Assembly (NCBI GenBank): GCA_016190505.1
Contig: JACPQM010000046.1
Location: 78,463 to 142,462 of the forward strand
Source: Chloroflexota bacterium
GTDB lineage: Bacteria > Chloroflexota > Dehalococcoidia > JACPQK01
Reading direction: 5' to 3'
Length of the DNA stretch: 64,000 bases
Shown: positions 46,559 through 56,411 of the stretch, in pieces
Layout of the letters: each line of letters starts with the position of its first letter
Numbering within the stretch: position 1 is the stretch's first letter
Program-made: the position numbers and the translations under genes
Notes under the pieces: model-generated
Seen by the model: the letters and a program-made list of their open reading frames with translations, nothing else
The model's database searches: none
Told to the model about the DNA's origin: nothing

Positions 46559-47293
46559 CTATCCCGAGCGACGCCATACCAGAAACAATACCGCACCAGC
46601 CACCGCCGGGAAGGACAGCATGAAGGCAAAGTGGCCCACTGCCCCGCCCAGTGTGGAGATGGTTACCGGCCCGCACCGGTACAGGAAATCCACGACCGCC
46701 GGCCAGGGCCGGAATGGCGAAGACACCGCCTCCCCGGCCAGCACACGCTCCAGTCGTCCGCTGAGGTCCGCTGGTGTCCAGTCTCCGGTCATTTGCGTGA
46801 CTACCCTCCCCCGCGGATCTACGACCACAGCCTTAGCGTCATGGACCACCTGGTAAGCGCCATGGCCCTGCCGGGACTCCACTCTGGACACGTAGACACC
46901 ATAGTTGTCCCAGGTGGTCTTGAGCTGTCCCCAGGTGCCGGTCAGGAACTCCCAGTTGGCTGGGAGCACCTGGCTGAACTGCCGGAGCCTGTCCACGGTA
47001 TCCCGCTCCGGGTCCACCGATACCGCGACTACCGCGGTCTGGTCGTTGCCGTTGGGGAGGCTGTTGAGCGCTTGACTGATCCTGGCGATGTACGTGGGGC
47101 AGGTCTCGGCACAGTGGGTGTACAGAAAAGTCAGGACGACGGCCTTTCCCGCGAACTGCGCCAGGTTGACTCGCTCGCCATGCTGATTGGTCAGCTCGAA
47201 CAGCGGGGCCGCCCTGGCCCCTCCAGGAGAGCACGCCCCAGCCAGCAACGGCAGGGCCAGCAAAGCAGGCATCAGCGTGCGCCTTACAGCCAC
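46559..47293 (-). CDS. SCO1/SenC copper chaperone with extra C-terminal membrane helix
   Basis: 244 residues from GTG 47293, eleven bases after the preceding stop; ATG 47272 is an alternative. The N-terminal hydrophobic segment (LMPALLALPLLAGACS) is a signal or lipoprotein anchor. The thioredoxin fold has Cu ligands CAETCP and the His in YQVVHDAKAVVVDPRGRVV. Unlike most SCO proteins, it ends with another hydrophobic helix (FAFMLSFPAVAGAVLFLVWR), as in some Thermus and Chloroflexi members. It loads CuA in subunit II of this operon. Confidence 0.9.
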   Translation of the reverse strand: MAVRRTLMPALLALPLLAGACSPGGARAAPLFELTNQHGERVNLAQFAGKAVVLTFLYTHCAETCPTYIARISQALNSLPNGNDQTAVVAVSVDPERDTVDRLRQFSQVLPANWEFLTGTWGQLKTTWDNYGVYVSRVESRQGHGAYQVVHDAKAVVVDPRGRVVTQMTGDWTPADLSGRLERVLAGEAVSSPFRPWPAVVDFLYRCGPVTISTLGGAVGHFAFMLSFPAVAGAVLFLVWRRSG

Positions 47294-47303
47294 CGGGCCA
47301 GCC

Positions 47304-47447
47304 TTAATGTACCGGCCACGCCCGGCCCAGGGACGACCAGGCCACCGTAAAGGCCAGCGCAAACCAGGCCAGGAAGACCAGGACCAGGACCAGGGTGCCG
47401 GGTGCCTCGAAGCCTTTCTCCTCGTGTCCTGCTTCTTTTCGGGCCAT
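47304..47447 (-). CDS. Small membrane subunit of the heme-copper enzyme (subunit IIa-like)
   Basis: 47 residues from ATG 47447 (AAAGGGGG upstream): an 18-residue charged start and one helix, GTLVLVLVFLAWFALAFTVA, ending WPVH. Size and position between subunit I and SCO resemble the single-helix subunit IIa of Thermus ba3 oxidase. Sequence similarity is too short to be firm. Confidence 0.65.
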   Translation of the reverse strand: MARKEAGHEEKGFEAPGTLVLVLVFLAWFALAFTVAWSSLGRAWPVH

Positions 47448-47464
47448 GAAATGCCCCCTTTCCC

Positions 47465-48991
47465 TTATCCTTGCTGCTTCTTGCCGAAGAGCAGGGTGGA
47501 GACCATGATGACGACGAATATCCCCCCGCCGATCACGGCGATGATGGCACCTATGCCCAGCAGGGCCAGGGTCCCACTCGCGGCGTTGAACGCGTCGGTG
47601 CCGAAGGTCGGCGCTCCGCCGAAGTTGAACACGTCCCAGCTCCGGCGGGGCACGCCCATCCGGCCGGATAGCCACATCCCGCTGATGAGCAGAAGGAGAC
47701 CGAAACCGTAGATGTAGGGTTGCCACCTGGCCCAGGCCATACCCACCAGTTTCTTCTGGGTCATCAACGGGACCAGGTAGTAGGACAGGCCCATAAAAGC
47801 CACGGTAGTCCCGGCCACCACTGTGGCATGGAAGTGCCCGGGGATCATGAGGGTGTTGTGGGCCAGCATGTTGAGCTGCATCATGCCCTGGAGGACCCCG
47901 GTGACGCCACCGATGAAGCCGAACATGACCATGGAGACCGCCAGGGCGGCGAAGCCGGGCTCCTTCCACGGAGCGTGGATGAGCCAGCCGAACAGGCCCT
48001 TGTACCCCTTGGCCCGCTGGGCCACTTCCACGGCGGAAGGGATGGAGAAGGCATGGACCATGCTGGCCACCACGGCCAGGTACATGGCGTAGGAGGTGTT
48101 GAATATGCGCATGGGGCTGGAGAGCCCGGGGTCTACCAGCAGATGGTGGACTGACCCCAGGTTGATGAACAGGATGTAGAGCAAGAAGGCAAAGCGGCTC
48201 AGCTTCTCATTTAGAGGCTTGGCGCCAGTGGTCAGGGTGGCCAGGGTGTACCACACCGCCACCATGGCGGCCAGGTTTACCTGCTGGGCCGGGTGTCCGA
48301 AAGCCCAGAACAGGTTGCGGTAGGTCTCGGGGTCGAGTTGGGCCATCAAGCCTATGGACCACAGGAACGTGGGGATGAAGGCCATGGCCCCACCCAGGAG
48401 CGTGAAGACGGCGATGATGGCGGCCGTCACCAGTCCGTAGGTCACCAGGGGCAGTGAGCCCCGGTGCCGGCCCTCCACCTTGGCGGCCACGATGGTCACG
48501 AAGAAAAGCCCTACTGCTACCAGCGCGCCCACAGCGAACAGGATGACGCCCAGGTAGAACAGGGGGCTCGCCTGCATGGGCACGTAGGCGGTGAACATGA
48601 TGGCGCTGTCCTTGTCCACCAACATCACAACATCGGCCAGGACGGCGCCCACCGCCATGAGCACGAAAGCCAGCCAGCCAATGGCCGGTTTCACCAGCCG
48701 GGCGTTGAGCACCACGGTGCTTCCGAAGTAGAGGCCAGCCACCTCGAAGAACACCATCCAGAACACCAGCATGGTCATGCCGTGCATGCTGACGAAGCGG
48801 TAGTAAAGGTCCGCGGGCAGAAGGTGCACCGCCTGCCAGCGGGTGAGCCCGATGAGCAAGGCCAGGATGCCGCCCACAGTCAAAGCGAGCACGCCGGCCA
48901 CAGCATTGACGATGACAAGCTTCTGGGCGGGCAGGTGGACCCTGAAGCCAGTTACCGGACAGGTCCGGAAAGCTGTTGCTTGCGTGGCCAT
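47465..48991 (-). CDS. ba3-like heme-copper oxidoreductase subunit I lacking the active-site tyrosine
   Basis: 508 residues, about 12-13 helices. The segments FGHPAQQVNL, VHHLLVDPG, GLFGWLIHAPW and HNTLMIPGHFHATV align closely with Thermus ba3 (B-type) subunit I. Metal ligands are complete: His70 (MHGMTM) and His388 for the low-spin heme, His386 for the high-spin heme, His233, His282 and His283 for CuB. The cross-linked Tyr of HPxxY (Tyr237 in ba3) is Gln237. Oxygen reductases of the A and B types need that tyrosine, while related NO reductases lack it, so NO reduction is possible. It is co-transcribed with CuA subunit II (2 bp away). Confidence 0.93.
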   Translation of the reverse strand: MATQATAFRTCPVTGFRVHLPAQKLVIVNAVAGVLALTVGGILALLIGLTRWQAVHLLPADLYYRFVSMHGMTMLVFWMVFFEVAGLYFGSTVVLNARLVKPAIGWLAFVLMAVGAVLADVVMLVDKDSAIMFTAYVPMQASPLFYLGVILFAVGALVAVGLFFVTIVAAKVEGRHRGSLPLVTYGLVTAAIIAVFTLLGGAMAFIPTFLWSIGLMAQLDPETYRNLFWAFGHPAQQVNLAAMVAVWYTLATLTTGAKPLNEKLSRFAFLLYILFINLGSVHHLLVDPGLSSPMRIFNTSYAMYLAVVASMVHAFSIPSAVEVAQRAKGYKGLFGWLIHAPWKEPGFAALAVSMVMFGFIGGVTGVLQGMMQLNMLAHNTLMIPGHFHATVVAGTTVAFMGLSYYLVPLMTQKKLVGMAWARWQPYIYGFGLLLLISGMWLSGRMGVPRRSWDVFNFGGAPTFGTDAFNAASGTLALLGIGAIIAVIGGGIFVVIMVSTLLFGKKQQG

Positions 48992-48993
48992 GG

Positions 48994-49542
48994 CTACTCC
49001 TTCACCACGATCTTGCCCACCATGCTATGGTGGCCGACTTTCTCGCTGGCGATGCCGCAGTACTCATTGCACACCACCGGGAACTCGCCCGCCTCCGGCG
49101 GGGTAAGGGTGACTACGTAGATGTAGCCCGGCAATACCTGGTAGTTCAGACTAAAAACCTCCTGGGGCAACGAGAAGCCATGCTGGATGTCCGTGGATGA
49201 AAGGTGGATGCGGTAGGTCTGGCCCTTCTTGAGCTCGAGTACCGGGTACCACGCCCAGCGGGAAGCCCGCAAATAGGCATCGCCCCCTGGCGGCGGCGCC
49301 ACTACCGGGACTCCCTTGTCAGTGCCTACCTGGTAATTCTTCACAAACTCGTCAGTGACAGCCGTGAATTGCTGCGTGGTGGTACGGTAGGTCTCCACCG
49401 GGGTGTCCTGTTTCCCCACCGCACCCCAAACGAGCATCATCAGGAAGAGCACAACAGCCCAAAGGACAGCCAGGGTGACCCACAGCCTTTCGGTCCGGCC
49501 CAGGGGCTTCCACCAGACCCTCTGCGGTGGCGCTAGACTCAT
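48994..49542 (-). CDS. Heme-copper enzyme subunit II with CuA site
   Basis: 182 residues: one N-terminal helix (LWVTLAVLWAVVLFLMMLVW) and a periplasmic cupredoxin domain. CuA ligands: His121 (DIQHGFSL), Cys158 and Cys162 (CNEYCG), and HHSM at 171-174. Five extra residues (ASEKV) separate CGI from GHHSM compared with the usual CGxGHxxM, so the ligand loop is longer. The domain accepts electrons from a cytochrome or cupredoxin. The ribosome site overlaps the end of the preceding small gene. Confidence 0.92.
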   Translation of the reverse strand: MSLAPPQRVWWKPLGRTERLWVTLAVLWAVVLFLMMLVWGAVGKQDTPVETYRTTTQQFTAVTDEFVKNYQVGTDKGVPVVAPPPGGDAYLRASRWAWYPVLELKKGQTYRIHLSSTDIQHGFSLPQEVFSLNYQVLPGYIYVVTLTPPEAGEFPVVCNEYCGIASEKVGHHSMVGKIVVKE

Positions 49543-49552
49543 TCCGCACCCC

Positions 49553-49720
49553 CTACCGAGGAGTGAATACGGGCACCTGGCTCAGGTCCATGATGCCCCA
49601 GATGATGTAGAAGATGAGCGGGACCGCCAGTCCCAGGGCAAGGAGAAGGAAGACATCGTCCAGAAGTGCCTGCCCCAGGGGGACCCGTTCACCCTCGCCG
49701 GCCTGCGGCTCTTTCTGCAT
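49553..49720 (-). CDS. Small membrane protein, first gene of the heme-copper operon
   Basis: 55 residues from ATG 49720 with AGGAGGG upstream. Charged N-terminus (MQKEPQAGEGERVPLGQALL) and one helix (DDVFLLLALGLAVPLIFYII). Ends 10 bp before subunit II. Probably a small structural subunit, comparable to the short proteins that precede subunit II in B-type oxidase operons. No named family is claimed. Confidence 0.65.
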   Translation of the reverse strand: MQKEPQAGEGERVPLGQALLDDVFLLLALGLAVPLIFYIIWGIMDLSQVPVFTPR

Positions 49721-49852
49721 ACTGCCCTCCTGACTGCTAGTGTGTCCATTCCCAGTTCAGCCAAGCACGCCTGTAGGCTAGTGTTTACAGGTTCCCAGTG
49801 CTGTAACTTTCGTCACAACCTTTCAGGACATCCAAACTCGCCCTACTTAATA

Positions 49853-49871
49853 GATAATGATAATCATTATA
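49853..49871 (-). promoter_or_regulatory. Fur box upstream of the heme-copper operon
   Basis: GATAATGATAATCATTATA matches the 19-bp Fur consensus (GATAATGATAATCATTATC) at 18 of 19 positions, 133 bp before the first operon gene. A minus-strand TATAAT (49871-49866) overlaps it. Striking in such GC-rich DNA. Confidence 0.75.
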
Positions 49872-49974
49872 TCCCACTAGTCAAGAAGGGGCACACTACC
49901 AACAACCGACGGCGAGGAACGTGTTATGATGCCAGCCTGGCGGCGCGGGAAAGGTTATGGGCATCGGGGCGCCC

Positions 49975-50946
49975 CTACGTTGCGGCCACCTCGAAGCCCA
50001 GGTCCTCGATCATCCGCTTCGCCTCCTCGGGTGTCTGCCCTGGGGTGGTCAGATAGCCGGAGACGAAGATGGAGTTGGCGGGATAGAGGGCCAGGGGCTG
50101 AAGCGAGCGAAGGTGGGACTCCCGGCCGCCTGCCACACGCAGTTCGGACCTGGGGTTCAGAAAGCGCACCAGGCACAGGACTCTTAGGCACTGGATTGGC
50201 GTCAGATAGTTCACCTTTTCCAACGGCGTACCCGGTATAGGCTGCAGGAAATTCACCGGCAGCGACTCGGGATTCAGATCTCTCAAGGCGTGGCCTACCT
50301 CTATGATGTCCTGTTCGCTCTCGCCCATGCCGAAGATGACTCCAGCGCAGAGCTCAAGCCCCGCATCCCTGGCATATCTAAGCGTGCGCAAACGGTCTTG
50401 ATAGGTGTGAGTCGTGCAGATCTCGGGGTAAAAGCGCTCACTGGTATTCAAGTTGTGGTTGTAGCGGTCCACGCCGGCTTCTTTCAGGGCACTGGCCTTG
50501 GCCTCGGTGAGCAAGCCCAGAGAGGTGCAGACGTGGATGCCAACCTCTTTCTTGATGCGGCGGACCACCCGGCAAAGGTAAGCTATCTCCCGCTCTGTGG
50601 GGCCGCTGCCGCTGTCCACGATGCAGAACTGGACCCCCTCGACCTCTTTGGCCTGCCTGGCCGCTGCCAGCAATCGTTCTTCGTCAAGCAAAGGGTACTT
50701 ATCAATCCTGGCTTTGGAGACGGAGGACTGGGAGCAATAGCCGCAGTCCTCTGGGCAGAGGCCGCTCTTGGCATTCTGCAGCATGTATAGCTGGACCTTC
50801 TTGCCAAAATAGGTCTTCCGGACCTGGAAGGCCGCCTTAAGCAGCTCCAGCAGGTTATCGTCGGGGGTCCTCAGAACGGTCAAAGCCTCATGACCGGTCA
50901 GGACCTCACCCCGAAGAGACTTCGCCGCCAGTTGTCTGTATTCCAC
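49975..50946 (-). CDS. bioB: Biotin synthase
   Basis: 323 residues. The radical SAM motif is CPEDCGYCSQS. The [2Fe-2S] ligand region follows (FCIVDSGSG, HVCTSLGLL, LELCAGVIFGMGES) and the Arg ligand lies in ELRVAGGRE. It inserts sulfur into dethiobiotin. The last gene of the bio operon, 24 bp after bioD. Its 3' end abuts a half copy of the GTAGGGGCG palindrome. Confidence 0.97.
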   Translation of the reverse strand: MEYRQLAAKSLRGEVLTGHEALTVLRTPDDNLLELLKAAFQVRKTYFGKKVQLYMLQNAKSGLCPEDCGYCSQSSVSKARIDKYPLLDEERLLAAARQAKEVEGVQFCIVDSGSGPTEREIAYLCRVVRRIKKEVGIHVCTSLGLLTEAKASALKEAGVDRYNHNLNTSERFYPEICTTHTYQDRLRTLRYARDAGLELCAGVIFGMGESEQDIIEVGHALRDLNPESLPVNFLQPIPGTPLEKVNYLTPIQCLRVLCLVRFLNPRSELRVAGGRESHLRSLQPLALYPANSIFVSGYLTTPGQTPEEAKRMIEDLGFEVAAT

Positions 50947-50970
50947 TGATAGTACCTCCTCAGTCCTGAG

Positions 50971-53048
<2,078 letters not shown>

Positions 53049-53060
53049 CTTACCCTCTTA

Positions 53061-53110
53061 CCTCACCCTCAACCCCCTCTCCGTGAACGGAGAGGGGGCA
53101 GGGGGTGAGG
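53061..53110. repeat. Hairpin repeat, CCTCACCC...GGGTGAGG type
   Basis: CCTCACCCTCAACCCCCTCT pairs with AGAGGGGGCAGGGGGTGAGG across CCGTGAACGG. It lies inside the operon between bioF and bioA, so it could attenuate downstream expression. Confidence 0.75.
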
Positions 53111-53111
53111 T

Positions 53112-54293
53112 TCAGATCAGCCCCAGCTTCCGCCCTGCCTTCTCGAAGGCAGCCAGGGCGAAGTCCAGGTCCTGGCGAGTGTGATTAGCCATGACCGTCA
53201 CCCGTATCCGTGAGGTCCCCTCCGGCACAGTAGGCGGGCGGATAGCCGTGGCCAGGACTCCTGACTCCAGCAATAGCCGCGACATCTCCACGGTGCGCCG
53301 GGCATCCCCGATGACTATGGGCATGATCTGGGTCTGTGAGGCCAGGGTATCGTAGCCAAGGCGCTGGAGGCCATGCCGGAGATAGGCGGCATTGTCCTGA
53401 AGCGTGGCAACCAGCGAAGGGTCAGCCTCCAGGATATCCAGCGCAGCCAGGGCCCCCGCCGGCACTGAGGGTGGCAGACCGGTGGTGAAAATAAGGCTGC
53501 GGGACAGGTTGACCAGGTATTCCCGCAGCAACCGGCTGCCAGCGGCGAAGGCGCCGAAACTTCCCAAGGCCTTGCCCAGCGTGCCCATGATCACCGGGAC
53601 CTGGCCCTCCAGACAGAAGTGGGCCACCAGACCCCGGCCCCCAGGGCCCACACAGCCGGTGGCATGGGCTTCATCCACCATCAGCATGGCATCGTAGCGG
53701 CCGGCTAGCTCCACCAGCTCCGGCAAGGGCGCCAGGCCGCCGTCCATGCCGAACACGGCATCCACCACTATCAGCCTGCGGAAATCCGGGCGTGCCGCCA
53801 CAGTGGCGTGGAGCTGGGCTTCCAGGGCACCCAGGTCGTTGTGAGGATAGACCCTGACCTCGGCGCGGCTGAGGCGGCAGCCGTCAACGATGCTGGCGTG
53901 GTTTAGCTCGTCGCTGAGGACAGTATCCCCACGTCCGACCAGGGCCGAGATGATACCCAGATTGGCCATGTAGCCGGTGCTATAGGCCAGGACGGCCTCG
54001 GTCCCTTTGAAGGCGGCCAGACGCTGCTCCAGGGCTTCATGTAGATAGAGATTGCCGCAGATGAGCCGTGAGGCCCCGCTACCACAACCATACTCGTAGG
54101 CAGCCTGGGCCGCGGCCTCTTTGACCTTTGGATGGGCTGCCAAGCCCAGGTAGTTATTGGAGCAGAGGTTCAGCACCCGCTTCCCCTCCAGCTCTACCCA
54201 GGGGCCCTGCTCGCTAGTAATGGTCTTCAGGCGGCGATAGAGGTCCCGCTGCTTGAGGGAGTCCAGCGAGTCCCGCAGGAAATCACCCCACAT
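53112..54293 (-). CDS. bioF: 8-amino-7-oxononanoate synthase
   Basis: 393 residues from ATG 54293, which overlaps the birA stop by one base (TGATG). Alpha-oxoamine synthase motifs: NNYLGLAAHPKVKEAA, YGCGSGASRLICGN, VDEAHATGCVGPGGRG and the Schiff-base Lys in MGTLGKALGSFGAF. It condenses pimeloyl-ACP or -CoA with alanine. No bioC, bioH or bioW is visible, so the pimeloyl source lies elsewhere. 2-amino-3-ketobutyrate CoA ligase is the other family option, but the operon settles it. Confidence 0.96.
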   Translation of the reverse strand: MWGDFLRDSLDSLKQRDLYRRLKTITSEQGPWVELEGKRVLNLCSNNYLGLAAHPKVKEAAAQAAYEYGCGSGASRLICGNLYLHEALEQRLAAFKGTEAVLAYSTGYMANLGIISALVGRGDTVLSDELNHASIVDGCRLSRAEVRVYPHNDLGALEAQLHATVAARPDFRRLIVVDAVFGMDGGLAPLPELVELAGRYDAMLMVDEAHATGCVGPGGRGLVAHFCLEGQVPVIMGTLGKALGSFGAFAAGSRLLREYLVNLSRSLIFTTGLPPSVPAGALAALDILEADPSLVATLQDNAAYLRHGLQRLGYDTLASQTQIMPIVIGDARRTVEMSRLLLESGVLATAIRPPTVPEGTSRIRVTVMANHTRQDLDFALAAFEKAGRKLGLI

Positions 54294-55336
54294 CAGGCTG
54301 CCCGCAGCCTCTCCACATCCCCGGCCAGCACCCGGTTCAGAGAGCCATCGGCCAACTGGAGCAATAGGGCCCCATCCCGGTCCAACCCCAGGGCCACGCC
54401 CTCCAGGGACTCCTTGCCCGTAGCGACCCTGACCCGTTCGCCCAGGATATTGGGAAGGCGGCGCCAGACCTCCAGGACCGGCGCCGGCCCCTGCTGCAGA
54501 AAGCTCTGGTAATAACGGTCCAGCTTTTCCAGGACGCACCGGAAAAGAGAGGCCCGGGGCACTTCTCGCCCCAGCTCCTCCCGCAAGCTGGTAGCCGTGG
54601 CGCGGAGCGGCTCCGGGAAGTCAGCAGCCCTCTGGTTTACATTGATGCCAATGCCACAGAGGATGAAAGCCACCGCCTCAGCCTCGGCAGCCAGCTCCGT
54701 CAAAATGCCTACTGCTTTCCGCCCTCGAATCAAGACATCGTTGGGCCACTTGAGTTGCACCGGCAGGCCGGTCTCCTCGGCTACCGCCTCGGCCACCGCA
54801 ATGCCCGCCAACAGGCTGATTAGGGGGACTTCCTGAGGTATCAAGGGTGGCCTCAAGACCGCCGAAAACCAGATGCCGCCCCTGGGCGTGAAGTAGTGTC
54901 GCCCTAGCCGCCCCCGCGCCGCTGTCTGCTCCTCGGCCACCACCACAGTGCCTTCTGGCGCGCCGGCCCGGGCCATCCGAGAGGCAACCTCTTGAGTTGA
55001 GGTCGCCGTCTCCAGATGGTGCAGGTCCCGCCCCAACACTTGGGCCCTCAGCCCGCTATGGACCTCTGCCGGCAGCAAGCGATCGGGCCGCGCCAGCAGC
55101 CGGTACCCCAGACGGGGAGAAGACTCGATGAGGTAGCCCGCCCGGCGCAGGGACTGGACATGCTTCCAGATGGCTGTCCGAGACATGTCGAGACGGCGGC
55201 TTATCTCCTGGCCGGAGAGGTGGCCACCACTAGCGGCCAGAAAGAGCCCCAGGACCTTCGCCTCCGTGGACTGCGGCGCGCTAATGTTAACCTCCAGAAG
55301 ACTCCTGGTTAACCAACAGCGGCGACAGCATAACAC
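54293..55336 (-). CDS. birA: Bifunctional biotin-protein ligase and bio operon repressor
   Basis: 347 residues from GTG 55336 (GAGGG upstream). A winged helix at 25-80 (LSGQEISRRLDMSRTAIWKH) precedes the ligase domain with ATS TQEV-type ETATSTQEVASRM, RGRLGRHYFTPRGGIWFS and QLKWPNDVLI, and a C-terminal SH3-like domain. It biotinylates the carrier protein at 55972 and represses its own operon. A BirA operator overlaps codons 8-18 of this reading frame, and an ATT codon at 55285 has GGAGG five bases upstream. Translation may therefore really begin at ATT 55285 (330 residues). Confidence 0.93.
   Translation of the reverse strand: MLCCRRCWLTRSLLEVNISAPQSTEAKVLGLFLAASGGHLSGQEISRRLDMSRTAIWKHVQSLRRAGYLIESSPRLGYRLLARPDRLLPAEVHSGLRAQVLGRDLHHLETATSTQEVASRMARAGAPEGTVVVAEEQTAARGRLGRHYFTPRGGIWFSAVLRPPLIPQEVPLISLLAGIAVAEAVAEETGLPVQLKWPNDVLIRGRKAVGILTELAAEAEAVAFILCGIGINVNQRAADFPEPLRATATSLREELGREVPRASLFRCVLEKLDRYYQSFLQQGPAPVLEVWRRLPNILGERVRVATGKESLEGVALGLDRDGALLLQLADGSLNRVLAGDVERLRAA
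55284..55315. promoter_or_regulatory. BirA operator
   Basis: ATGTTAACC (55284-55292), 14-bp spacer, GGTTAACCA (55307-55315). This fits the known BirA box TTGTTAACC-N14/15-GGTTAACAA with one mismatch in each half, and lies at the head of the birA-bioFADB operon. Confidence 0.8.
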
Positions 55337-55428
55337 ATTCGCCCTCTGCCGGGCTACCTTGATCCACCATCAAAAACGAAGACCTGGAAAACCCGCTGCC
55401 TTGGGCACACCCCGACAGCCGGTCAAAC

Positions 55429-55458
55429 CGTAGGGGCGACCGGCCGGTCGCCCCTACG
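55429..55458. repeat. 30-bp perfect palindrome of the GTAGGGGCG family
   Basis: Arms CGTAGGGGCGACCGG and complement. It separates the divergent bio operon and the decarboxylase operon. Nothing else is seen in 55337-55537. Confidence 0.85.
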
Positions 55459-55537
55459 CGTTGGTGCACCACCTGGGTGAGAAAACCGCCCGTTCGGGTA
55501 GACATAAGAGGTGGCGGATTTTGGGCTACGGCTCCCA

Positions 55538-55566
55538 TTGACAAGCTACTGATAGCACGTTAGAAT
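55538..55566 (+). promoter_or_regulatory. Strong promoter upstream of the bioY remnant and decarboxylase operon
   Basis: TTGACA (55538-55543), 17-bp spacer, TAGAAT (55561-55566); start site expected near 55573. Confidence 0.65.
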
Positions 55567-55641
55567 CCTGGTGGTCAAAATCACATTTGGGTGCTTCAGC
55601 ACCAGCTTGTCCGTATTCGGTTCCTGCGAAGGAGGGAAGAC

Positions 55642-55881
55642 ATGCAGCAGGCTCGGAGCGGTAACCTAGCTCAGGCCCTTTTCCCCAGCGCCAGCCTGGT
55701 GCGCAATGTCGTTTTGGTCTTGGGCTTTGTGCCCTCATCACCCTGGCCGCACGGAACCGCATCTTCACACCCTGGCTGCCCTTGTGCTTCCCTCGGCGTG
55801 GACTCTTCTGCGGCGCTAGTAGGACTCCAAGATCGCCCAACGATGCCCGCAAAGGAAACCGTCTCTGCTTGCCGCAGGTAG
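55642..55881 (+). pseudogene. Possible bioY (biotin transporter) remnant
   Basis: ATG 55642 has GAAGGAGGGAAG upstream. The first 30 codons (LAQALFPSASLVRNVVLVLG) resemble BioY N-termini of the LFPxxSLxRDVLLVLGF type. After GF the frame is lost: a neighbouring frame continues ALITLAARNRIFTPW, and later pieces are scrambled up to the carrier gene at 55972. The biotin context supports the idea, but the match is short. Confidence 0.35.
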
Positions 55882-55971
55882 AGGTACCTGGCCAGCAACA
55901 GACGTCTCCATATTGAGCTTGTTGGGCGCTTGCCTGGAGCATGAACAACCCAGAATAGGGGGACTGATGCT

Positions 55972-56193
55972 ATGGCCCTGGAACGTGTAGAGACACCTCT
56001 TCCCGGTCGTGTCCTCAGTGTGGATGCGCGCGTCGGACAACGCGTCAAGGAAGGCGATGTTATCTGTACACTCGAGTCCATGAAGATGGAGACCCCGATA
56101 GCCGCCACCCTGGACGGTGTGATAAAAGAGATCGCGATCTCTGCGGGTCAGGAGATCCAGTCTGACACACTGGTGGCGATAATCGAGTACTAA
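55972..56193 (+). CDS. Biotin carboxyl carrier protein of a decarboxylase complex
   Basis: 73 residues, a stand-alone biotinyl domain with CTLESMKMETPI; Lys38 is the biotinylation site (ESMKM instead of AMKM). It carries CO2 from the carboxyltransferase to the membrane beta subunit. First intact gene of the decarboxylase operon, and the obvious substrate of the BirA encoded just upstream. Confidence 0.92.
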   Translation: MALERVETPLPGRVLSVDARVGQRVKEGDVICTLESMKMETPIAATLDGVIKEIAISAGQEIQSDTLVAIIEY

Positions 56194-56271
56194 GCGCAAC
56201 GTGTCCCTGCCAGGTAACGGTTGGCAATTGCAGATGCGCTTGCCGGCCATAGCAGCCGAGGGGAAGTGTCC

Positions 56272-56409
56272 TTGAACTCCGTTCTGTTCGCCTTGGGCGC
56301 CTATGCGCTGACCTTGATCGTCTCCATGGGGGTAGCTGGAATAATCCTGCTCCTTGGCTGGGCAATCAGGATGGGCCAGAGAAAAGCTCCCCAGCAAGGT
56401 GGACAGTAA
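56272..56409 (+). CDS. Decarboxylase gamma (OadG-like) small membrane subunit
   Basis: 45 residues from TTG 56272 (GAGGGGAAG upstream; TTG 56221 is an alternative). One helix, ALTLIVSMGVAGIILLLGWA, then RMGQRKAPQQGGQ. OadG/MmdD-type subunits of this size hold the carboxyltransferase to the membrane pump. Assigned by size, topology and position directly before the beta subunit. Confidence 0.65.
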   Translation: MNSVLFALGAYALTLIVSMGVAGIILLLGWAIRMGQRKAPQQGGQ

Positions 56410-56411
56410 TA

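Noticed and set aside
47304..47969. 221-codon minus-strand frame
   Set aside because: The upstream part is a shadow of subunit I. Only its last 47 codons (from ATG 47447) form a plausible small subunit gene, which I annotated instead.
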